Source of the DNA: Streptomyces albus subsp. chlorinus
GTDB lineage: Bacteria > Actinomycetota > Actinomycetes > Streptomycetales > Streptomycetaceae
Assembly (NCBI RefSeq): GCF_013302895.1
Contig: NZ_VJOK01000001.1
Coordinates: forward strand, 7,301,378 to 7,365,377
Length of the DNA stretch: 64,000 nt
Direction of reading: 5' to 3'
Positions 34,750-41,345 of the stretch are shown piece by piece. The translations under genes were made by a program, and so were the position numbers. Under the pieces are notes generated by a model. That model did no database searches, was not told where the DNA came from, and saw only the letters and a program-made list of their open reading frames with translations. Within the stretch, counting starts at the first letter, position 1. The number at the start of each line of letters is the position of its first letter.

Positions 34750-35226
34750 TCGCGCCGGTGGAGCCCGGCCGGGTAGAGGGCGGTGATGACGGCGACGACG
34801 GCGAAGTCACCGCTGCGGGAGGCGAGCAGGAACAGCAGGTTCGCCACCGAGTCCAGTACGCCGGCGGCGGCCGCCATCGCGTAGGCGGGCTTGTCCGCCC
34901 GAGCTTGCGGTTCACCGCTCCGGCCCCGGTGAGGGTGACGGCCGAGGAGACCGCGCGGCCGGTGATCAGCGGGGCGACGCCGCTGTCGGACGGCGCCTGG
35001 TGCAGGAAGACCAGCTGGAGCGCGATGGCGGCGCCCGCACCGAAAGCCAGCAGCAGCGCCGTACGGGACGGACGGGCGGCCCCGGCGCCGTGTCCGGCGC
35101 TGACCAGCACCACGGCGACCAGCGCGAGCGGCAGCCCAGCAGGCCGGTGAGGCCGAGATGCTCGCCCTGCGGCAGGCCGACGCCGACCGGGGGCATGGCG
35201 GAGACGAGCGCGGTGATCGGCTCATG
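34750..35226 (-). pseudogene. Relic of an EamA/DMT-family transporter
   Basis: Three frames on the minus strand follow the order of an EamA protein. The first reads ITALVSAMPPVGVGLPQGEH. The second reads VVLVSAGHGAGAARPSRTAL and IALQLVFLHQAP. The third reads MAAAAGVLDSVANLLFLLAS and VAVITALYPAG. The first 90 or so residues and about the last 50 are missing. It begins where the cupin-regulator relic on the opposite strand also begins, so both lost their 5' ends at one junction. Confidence 0.8.
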
Positions 35227-35508
35227 CTGACGACGTCGGGCCCGGCTCCGGTCGGGGTCTGGCGCTGGCGGCTCCAGCCGGGCGAGGAGTGTCCCAGCCA
35301 CCCCCCACCAGGACGGTGTCGTCGAAACCGTCAGCGTGACATCGGGGCGGATGATCCTGGCCGTCGACGGGGACGAGCATCCCGTGGAGGCCGGGCAACC
35401 GCCACTTTCGACGGCGACGGCTCCCACGCCTACCGGGGTGCGGGCGAGGAGACCTGTCACCTGATCATGACCGTCCACCTGCCGCCCGGCCCGGCCTCTG
35501 CGGCCTGA
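35227..35508 (+). pseudogene. Relic of an XRE-cupin regulator (cupin domain only)
   Basis: The fragment reads VGVWRWRLQPGEE, then GVVETVSVTSGRMILAVDGD, then ATFDGDGSHAYRGAGEE to the natural C-terminus at TGA 35506-35508. This is the cupin sensor of XRE-type regulators. Two single-base indels break it: an extra C in the six-C run at 35301-35306 and a lost base near 35400. The HTH half is gone, so it is non-functional. The truncated transporter relic starts next to it in the opposite direction. Confidence 0.78.
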
Positions 35509-35671
35509 CGCCTTCCTGGTGCCCTCGCTCCGTGGACGAGCGCTGCCCGGACGGGCGGCGAAGGAGGCGCGCGCCCGAAAGTCGGCGGTCTCCCGGCGGA
35601 TTTCCGTTCCCGCTGTTGCGGACAGGTTTTTTAAAGGGGGAGGAGGGGCTTGCTGGCCGGGGAAGTGCGCC

Positions 35672-36769
35672 TTACGAACGGGTGGCGGTTCCGCAGCGTG
35701 TCTCGGAGGCCTCCCGCATGTGCGCTTCCATGGTCGTACTCCTGTCGTACGGATCGACCTTCCGGCCGTCTTCCGGACCCTCGGCCGCGCCCGCGGCGCC
35801 GAACGACGGAACGAAGTAGCCGGTGCGGGGGCCGCATCCGCCGTTGGTGGTGTCCACCTTGTAAGAGACGAGGGAGAAGGTTCCCGGCTCCGTGAGCACC
35901 TTGGACGGGTCGTCCCAGCTCATCACGATCTCGCGGCGCACGATGGTGCGTGCGACCTCGTCGCTTCCCCCGGCGGTGCGGACGACCGGGTAGACGAAGG
36001 TGACATCGGCGGTCACCTCCAGCGCGCCGCGCTCGCCCTCCCGGTAGGTGATCCGCCCTCGCGTCTTGACGACGTCTCCGACCAGGCGTGCCCTCGACTT
36101 CGCGAAGCGGCTGAAGAGCAGCAGCGGATCGTCCTCGCGGCTGGGCGCGCTGAACGCCTTCCTCACGTACGTCTGAACGTCCTGCTGCTTGGGGTTGAGC
36201 AACGCGAGCGCCTTCCGAGGGCGTTCCCCGCTCAGCACCGCGCGGTCCAGGCTGGAGGCGGCGAGGAAGTCGCGGGAGCGGCCGAGGGCGCGGGAGACCT
36301 CGTCCTTGCTCATCCAGCCGGTGGCGCGGGCCGGGGGCAGGTGAATCCCCGCCGTACCGTCGGCCCACCGCGCCGCGGGCGACCCGCGGAACGGCTCCTC
36401 GACGGTGGGCTGCCGGACCGCCGCCTCCGTCGCCGGCGGCTGATCCGGGCGGCGCGACTCGTCGGCGAGCGGCGCACCGCCGCCGTCACCGCCTCCGAAC
36501 CACCCGGTCACCCTCCCCCCGCCCAAAGCGGCGGTCAGCATGACGACCGCGGCCACCAGGGCCATCACATACCACCCCTTCGACCGCCTTTGCCGGGCAG
36601 GGCGGTACGTCCGCCACCCCTCCGGCCGGCCGGGTTCCTCTCGCAGCCGCCGTGCCACCATCCGGGCCCGCGCGGACGGTTCCTTGGGAGCCTCCGGCGA
36701 CCCGGCCTCGGCCTCCCGCAGGAAACGCTCCCACTCCTCGTCCGATATGGACGGCCCGTCCTTGTCCAC
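35672..36769 (-). CDS. Membrane-anchored hypothetical protein
   Basis: A 365-residue single-pass protein. A cytoplasmic acidic/basic N-terminus (about 1-64) is followed by one membrane helix (WYVMALVAAVVMLTAALG, about 66-83), a Gly-rich spacer and an extracellular domain of about 250 residues with paired strands (ITYREGERGALEVTADVTFV, IVRREIVMSWDDPSKV). ATG with GAGGAG upstream. I recognise it only as a type of conserved streptomycete protein with no known role. A lipoprotein gene (now frameshifted) starts divergently 130 bp away. Confidence 0.75.
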   Translation of the reverse strand: MDKDGPSISDEEWERFLREAEAGSPEAPKEPSARARMVARRLREEPGRPEGWRTYRPARQRRSKGWYVMALVAAVVMLTAALGGGRVTGWFGGGDGGGAPLADESRRPDQPPATEAAVRQPTVEEPFRGSPAARWADGTAGIHLPPARATGWMSKDEVSRALGRSRDFLAASSLDRAVLSGERPRKALALLNPKQQDVQTYVRKAFSAPSREDDPLLLFSRFAKSRARLVGDVVKTRGRITYREGERGALEVTADVTFVYPVVRTAGGSDEVARTIVRREIVMSWDDPSKVLTEPGTFSLVSYKVDTTNGGCGPRTGYFVPSFGAAGAAEGPEDGRKVDPYDRSTTMEAHMREASETRCGTATRS

Positions 36770-36898
36770 GACCGTGCTCCTCTTCCCCTATATCCGGCCC
36801 CGTGGGCCAGTTTTTCCGCGTATCATCACACGGCTGATCCACCTCTCCCACTCCAGGTGGCCTGCTGAACGGGGCGCCCATCCTCTTCCGGAGGTGCC

Positions 36899-37526
36899 AT
36901 GCGGAGCAGTGAGTTACGCGCCGTCAGCGTGTTCGCCTCGGTCGTGCTGGCGATCGCCGGCCTGGGTGCCGTCTCCGGGTGCGGAGACCGGCGGGACGCC
37001 GACGGCGGCACACGGGAGGAAGCAGCCGACGATTCGAGGGAACGGGCCCGCCGCGCCCGGCAGGTCGCCGCCGCATGGGACGGAGCGGCCGCGACTGCCG
37101 CATGGCGCGCCGGGGCTACCACCCCATGGACGACGTGGTCCAGCCACCAGAGGGCGGCTTCCGCACCGGGGACGACAAAAAAGGGCCTTCAGCCACCACA
37201 GTTTCGTTCTGCGTGCGGAGCTGCCCGCTGCCGAGCCGGAGGATGGACGGGTGTCCGGCGACGGTCGTTCGATGACTGTGGCGGTCCTCCACGGTGTCTG
37301 CGACGACGGCCCTGCTGTGGACGTACGGGAAACCACCGGCAACGTGGTGCTGTCCGCCTCCGTCAAGGACCGGAACAGGGGCGGCCTCTGCACCAAGCAG
37401 GCCACGTCGCGGCGGCTGACGGTGAAGCTGGACCGGCCTGTGGGCGACCGCGTCGTGCTCGACGCACTCGCTGGACGGCCCATCCCCGGCAAGTCCCCGC
37501 ACTGGTACTCGCCGAGCTGGAGCTGA
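36899..37526 (+). pseudogene. Streptomycete lipoprotein gene with two frameshifts
   Basis: ATG 36899 follows GGAGG and encodes a lipoprotein signal ending in VSGCG (lipobox Cys at about residue 26). The family sequence then continues in a second frame (RRGYHPMDDVVQPPEGG) and a third (RAFSHHSFVLRAELPAAEPE to the C-terminus at 37526). The second break is at a run of six A (about 37176-37181); seven would join the frames. The first break fits a 2-bp GC insertion near 37107. Either a dead gene or sequence errors. Function of the family unknown. Confidence 0.7.
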
Positions 37527-37553
37527 GCGCCGAACCGAACCCGCGCTCGGTCT

Positions 37554-38156
37554 CTAGGCCGGTCGTCGTTGCACGGCGTCCGCGATGACCGCTGTCACGA
37601 GGTTGTTGACGGCTTCCGTGGTCGGCGGGCCGGGGTCGCGGTCTGCGAAAAGGAGATGCCCGCCTCCGACCAGGGAGAGGGTGAGGGAGTCGATGTCGGC
37701 GTCTGCCGCGATGCGGCCCCGTTCACGCTCGTCGGCCAGATAGGCGGAAATCGCTGTCGCGGCCTCGGCGAGGATCGCGATGCCGCCCCCGGGCCTGGCG
37801 TGCCGCAGCCGTGCACGCAACTCGTCCCGGAAGGTGATGAGCGGGATGAGTGCCACCGGAACCGGTTCGAACAGGGTGGCCAGCGCGTTGGTGAGATTGT
37901 CGGCCACGGTGCCGGCGCCGGCGGACTCGCGCAGCGCGCTCGCCTGTGCCTCCAGTCGCGCGGCCCGGTCGAGTACGAGATCGGCGAGGAAAGCGTCGAA
38001 GTCGGAGAAGTGCCGGTGCAGGACACCTTTGGCGCATCCCGCCTCGTCGGTGACGGCCCGGCTGGTCAGCCCGTTGGGCCCGTCCCGCAGAAGTACGCGT
38101 TCGGCAGCGTCGAACAGCTGCTGCCGCGCGTCGCGAAGGTGCACACCTGTCGGCAT
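37554..38156 (-). CDS. TetR-family transcriptional regulator
   Basis: A 200-residue TetR protein. The N-terminal HTH (about 10-58) includes LTSRAVTDEAGCAKGVLHRHF. The C-terminal part is helical with LFADRDPGPPTTEAVNNLV at the end. The ATG at 38156 follows AGGAG and is preferred to upstream starts that would cover the operator. It diverges from a methyltransferase gene across 69 bp that hold a perfect 18-bp palindrome, so autoregulation and control of the methyltransferase are likely. Confidence 0.9.
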   Translation of the reverse strand: MPTGVHLRDARQQLFDAAERVLLRDGPNGLTSRAVTDEAGCAKGVLHRHFSDFDAFLADLVLDRAARLEAQASALRESAGAGTVADNLTNALATLFEPVPVALIPLITFRDELRARLRHARPGGGIAILAEAATAISAYLADERERGRIAADADIDSLTLSLVGGGHLLFADRDPGPPTTEAVNNLVTAVIADAVQRRPA

Positions 38157-38196
38157 CACCGCTCCTCTCGCGTTCAACCGCTGCCGGCTCTTGTTG

Positions 38197-38223
38197 AGTG
38201 GGCAGGTGCCCACTAATGTGGGC
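38197..38223. promoter_or_regulatory. Overlapping palindromes, probable TetR operator
   Basis: AGTGGGCAGGTGCCCACT (38197-38214) is a palindrome with 8-bp arms and a 2-nt centre. Its right half also pairs with the next half-site to form GCCCACTAATGTGGGC (38208-38223). The pair of overlapping dyads ends 2 bp before the methyltransferase ATG, so binding would block that gene's start. Confidence 0.75.
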
Positions 38224-38225
38224 GC

Positions 38226-39056
38226 ATGACCACTCTACAGGGAGGGCAATCCGAACCGCCTCCGGCCGAGCCGCACAAGGCCCGGCGGATGGCCGAGTCG
38301 TTCGGCGCCGACGCCCAACGCTACGACCAGGCCCGGCCCGGTTACCCCGACGCACTGGTGACGCGGATCGTCGCCGGGAGCCCCGGGTCCGACGTCCTCG
38401 ACGTCGGCTGCGGCACCGGCATCGCAGCCCGTCAGTTCCAGGCGGCCGGCTGCACCGTGCTCGGCATCGAGCCCGACGCGCGGATGGCCGACTTCGCGCG
38501 ATCCCGTGGACTGCCGGTCGAGGTGGCGACCTTCGAAACCTGGCAGTCGGCCGGCCGGACGTTCGACACGGTGGTTGCCGCCCAGTCGTGGCATTGGGTG
38601 GACCCGGCCACCGGCCCCGAGAAGGCGGCACGCGTGCTGCGTCCAGGGGGACGGTTGGCGATCTTCGGGCACGTGTACGAGCCGCCGGCCGAAGTGGCCG
38701 AACCGTTCGCCGCGGCCTTCCGGCGGGTGGTGCCCGACTCCCCGCTCCACGGCCAACCGGCCCGCCGTCCGCTCGACCTCTACCAGGCGGCATACACGAA
38801 GTTCGCCGACCAGATCCGGGAGACCGGCCAGTTCGAGGAGCCCGAGCAGTGGCGATTCGACTGGGAGCGGCCCTACACCCGTGACCAGTGGCTGGAGTTG
38901 CTGCCCACCACCGGCGGTCTCACCCAGCTGCGCCCCGGCCAACGGGCCGAGGTGCTGCACGCGGTCGGGGACGCCATCGACTCCCTGGGCGGACGCTTCA
39001 CGATGAACTACACCACCCTGGCCGCGACCGCCGTACGCGTCGGCGCCCCTTCCTGA
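38226..39056 (+). CDS. Class I SAM-dependent methyltransferase (UbiE/type 11)
   Basis: A 276-residue methyltransferase. SFGADAQRYDQARPGYP precedes motif I LDVGCGTG (58-65), with the acidic IEPDARM after strand 2 and AQSWHWVDP as the motif typical of this subfamily. The ATG has no SD sequence because the operator dyad lies directly before it, so the mRNA may be leaderless or nearly so. Divergent from the TetR gene. Such TetR/methyltransferase pairs often modify small toxic compounds; the substrate is unknown. Confidence 0.88.
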   Translation: MTTLQGGQSEPPPAEPHKARRMAESFGADAQRYDQARPGYPDALVTRIVAGSPGSDVLDVGCGTGIAARQFQAAGCTVLGIEPDARMADFARSRGLPVEVATFETWQSAGRTFDTVVAAQSWHWVDPATGPEKAARVLRPGGRLAIFGHVYEPPAEVAEPFAAAFRRVVPDSPLHGQPARRPLDLYQAAYTKFADQIRETGQFEEPEQWRFDWERPYTRDQWLELLPTTGGLTQLRPGQRAEVLHAVGDAIDSLGGRFTMNYTTLAATAVRVGAPS

Positions 39057-39380
39057 GCGTCCCCGACGCCGGCCTCACAACGGCGGACGCGTCCCGCAGC
39101 GCGCCCAGCACGCACAACTTGTACGGGACACCGCCCCGCCACCTGGTGGTCAGGGCCGGTGTCCCGTATGTGCGTGCCCTGCTCAGGTGGAGAAGCGTGT
39201 GCGAGTAGAAGAGAAGCGTCTGCGAGTACAGGCGAAGGTGTCGCGTTCGGCCACGCCCGGGAGCGGGCACGGCGAGTGGCTTGCGGGAACTGCCGGACCG
39301 GCGTTGGCGGGTCGCGAAGTCGGTCGCGCTCACGGCGGCACCCGGGCGGCATCTCCTACGAGGTCGGCCCGTTGCGGAAC
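39057..39380. other. Intergenic region with a 21-bp-period direct repeat
   Basis: No gene is supported here. It contains the repeat at 39190-39228 and the upstream region of a small ORF. Confidence 0.45.
39190..39228. repeat. Direct repeat with 21-bp period
   Basis: GAGAAGCGTGTGCGAGTA (39190-39207) is repeated as GAGAAGCGTCTGCGAGTA (39211-39228), 17 of 18 bases identical and exactly two DNA turns apart. It may be a binding site for a dimeric regulator. Confidence 0.6.
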
Positions 39381-39632
39381 GTGCCGTCGCGAAGCGAGGT
39401 ACTGCGATGCAACGACGGTGACCCGCTGAGCGATGAGGAACTGGCCGAAGCGGAGGCGGATCTTGAGGGAGCGGAGTTGGAGGAGGACCTGATGAGCGAC
39501 GGCTGGGAGCTGATCATGGCCCGCCCCTTCGAGGAACGGCCGTACGCCGACATCACCTTCACGGTGACGGACGCCCGCTACCTCAAGCACCTCACCCCCG
39601 GCCTCCACTGGCGTACGGCTGTCTGGCGTTAG
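39381..39632 (+). CDS. Small hypothetical protein, possibly a truncated gene
   Basis: An 83-residue acidic protein. LSDEELAEAEADLEGAELEE is a charged helix; the C-terminal MARPFEERPYADITFTVTDA region looks like an ordered domain. GC3 is less biased than in its neighbours near the start, and the GTG start lacks a good SD sequence. The frame is open for another 220 bases upstream, so the 5' end is uncertain and it may be a fragment. Family not recognised. Confidence 0.45.
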   Translation: MPSRSEVLRCNDGDPLSDEELAEAEADLEGAELEEDLMSDGWELIMARPFEERPYADITFTVTDARYLKHLTPGLHWRTAVWR

Positions 39633-39772
39633 GCCGGAGCCCCCCGTCCCAGCTCCCGGGCCGCCTCCGGCGCGCGCCGGGGCGGTGACGGTGCACCCAG
39701 CGCCGGTGACTACCCTCGTCCCACCGCCGACCTGGAACATGGCCGCCGACCTGGAATACGAGGGAGCAGACT

Positions 39773-40552
39773 GTGCGTGATACCGCTGTGACGCCCGAGG
39801 GCGACAAGATGCGCTGGGTCGAGCTGCCGGGGCAGGAGCCGCCACGCGTCTACGTCCACGGACTGGGTGCCACTTCGCCTGCCTACTTCACGGAGGTGGC
39901 GGTCCACCCGCTGCTGGCCGGCCGCCGTTCGCTGCTGATCGACCTGCTCGGGCACGGCATCAGCGACCGGCCGACGGGTTTCGACTACACCCTGGAATCG
40001 CACGCGGACGCCCTTGCCGCAGCCTTGACCCACGCGGGCGTCACCGGTGCCGAGCTGATCGCGCACAGCATGGGCGGCTCGGTGGCCATCGTCCTGGCCA
40101 CCCGGCATCCGCAACTGGTTTCCCGGCTGGTCCTGGTCGACGCCAACCTCGACCCCATTCCGCCCAGGCCCGCTTCCGCGGGCAGCAGCGGCATCGCCGC
40201 GTATTCCGAGCAGGAGTTCCTCGCGGGCGGCTGGGAGGAGACCCGGGACCGTGCCGGTTCCCACTGGTGGTCCACGATGCGCCTGGCCGGCCGTGAAGCC
40301 CTGCATCGCAGCGCGGTCCACCTCACCCGTGGCACCGTCCCCACCATGCGCGAGCTTCTGCTGGACCTGAAGATACCCCGCACCTACCTGCTGCCCGAGG
40401 CCGATGGCGCCCTCCCGGGTGCCGACGCGCTCACCGAGGCCGGGGTGGCCGTGGTCCCGGTCCCGGACTGCGGACACAACATCATGCTGGACAACCCGGA
40501 GGGCTTCGTCCGCGCCACCGCGGCGGCGCTCAAGGGGCGAGACGAGCGGTGA
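39773..40552 (+). CDS. Alpha/beta hydrolase
   Basis: A 259-residue hydrolase. VYVHGLGATSP gives the oxyanion part, AHSMGGS carries the nucleophile Ser99, and the catalytic His is in PDCGHNIMLDNPEGF. The lid region (about 130-175) is short. The GTG at 39773 has GGGAG 8 nt upstream. It stands alone. Esterase, lactonase or aryl-ester hydrolase activity is possible; substrate unknown. Confidence 0.87.
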   Translation: MRDTAVTPEGDKMRWVELPGQEPPRVYVHGLGATSPAYFTEVAVHPLLAGRRSLLIDLLGHGISDRPTGFDYTLESHADALAAALTHAGVTGAELIAHSMGGSVAIVLATRHPQLVSRLVLVDANLDPIPPRPASAGSSGIAAYSEQEFLAGGWEETRDRAGSHWWSTMRLAGREALHRSAVHLTRGTVPTMRELLLDLKIPRTYLLPEADGALPGADALTEAGVAVVPVPDCGHNIMLDNPEGFVRATAAALKGRDER

Positions 40553-40706
40553 TCGGCCAGGAGTCCCTTCATCCAGGCCCTGTGGCCGCCGTCGGGGAAC
40601 ACGGCGAGTGAGGGGGGCGGCGGATTCGCGTCTTGTCAGGGGTCGGTCAAAACGGGATAGTGCCGATGTCGTGCACGTGAACTGGCACTCACGCGGGGGG
40701 TCGGCC

Positions 40707-41045
40707 ATGGGACCCATCAAGCGCTCAACGGCGGCAGGCGTGGCGACCGTGCTCTCAGCGGTCACGCTGATCGGCTGCGGAACCGAGGGAAGGATCCAGG
40801 ACTACGACACCGTGAGCGTCTGGCCGGCCGCAGACCCCAGAGGCCGCCAACCGATCGGCCAGCTCACGACGCGGTCCAAAGTGACCGTCAAGTGCGTCTC
40901 GCGCGGCCACGTGGACGCGAACGGCATGGGCTACGGCGACATGTACAAAATCGACTTCAACGACGGTGACGGCTATATCGATACGAGCACCTCGATTCTG
41001 ACCGATGACGGTGAACTGAGCCCCGAGAACGTGGACGAGTGCTGA
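40707..41045 (+). CDS. Small lipoprotein, SH3-like
   Basis: A 112-residue protein with a lipoprotein signal peptide (MGPIKRSTAAG, hydrophobic stretch, LIGC lipobox with Cys24). The mature part has short strands in the style of bacterial SH3 domains (SVWPAADPRGRQPIGQLT, KVTVKCVSR). Two further Cys residues could form a disulphide. ATG start with weak SD. No operon partner; role at the cell surface unknown. Confidence 0.75.
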   Translation: MGPIKRSTAAGVATVLSAVTLIGCGTEGRIQDYDTVSVWPAADPRGRQPIGQLTTRSKVTVKCVSRGHVDANGMGYGDMYKIDFNDGDGYIDTSTSILTDDGELSPENVDEC

Positions 41046-41049
41046 ACCT

Positions 41050-41315
41050 GCCTGTCCATGTCACCGCCTGGCGCGGTGCGAGGGAGCGGCCGAGGTGTGT
41101 AAGGATCAGCCGGCCCGCCCCGGCCTTGCGCACCGTAGCGCCGGTGTCCTCGGGCGTGTGGTGCGCCTGCTCGCCGCGACAGGTGCACTGCGGCGCGGTC
41201 GGCCTCGCCCAGCAGGACGTCGCATCCCTACGAGGCAGCCCGAGCACGGGTTGTCCGCGCTCGGGCAGGGCGTCGCACAGCCCAGGACCGTGAGGCGGAG
41301 TAGGACGTCGCTCAT
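41050..41315 (-). pseudogene. Relic of an MBL-fold metallo-hydrolase
   Basis: From 41315 leftwards the frame gives MSDVLLRLTVLGCATPCPSA and DNPCSG, the usual start of an actinobacterial MBL-fold protein. A second frame gives AHHTPEDTGATVRKAGAGRL and ILTHLGRSLAPRQAV, the usual C-terminus. The metal-binding HxHxDH centre and about 150 residues are missing, so it is dead. It is flanked by the lipoprotein and LAL regulator genes. Confidence 0.72.
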
Positions 41316-41345
41316 CTCGCGGCTGGTGGGCGGCCATGGCGAGAG

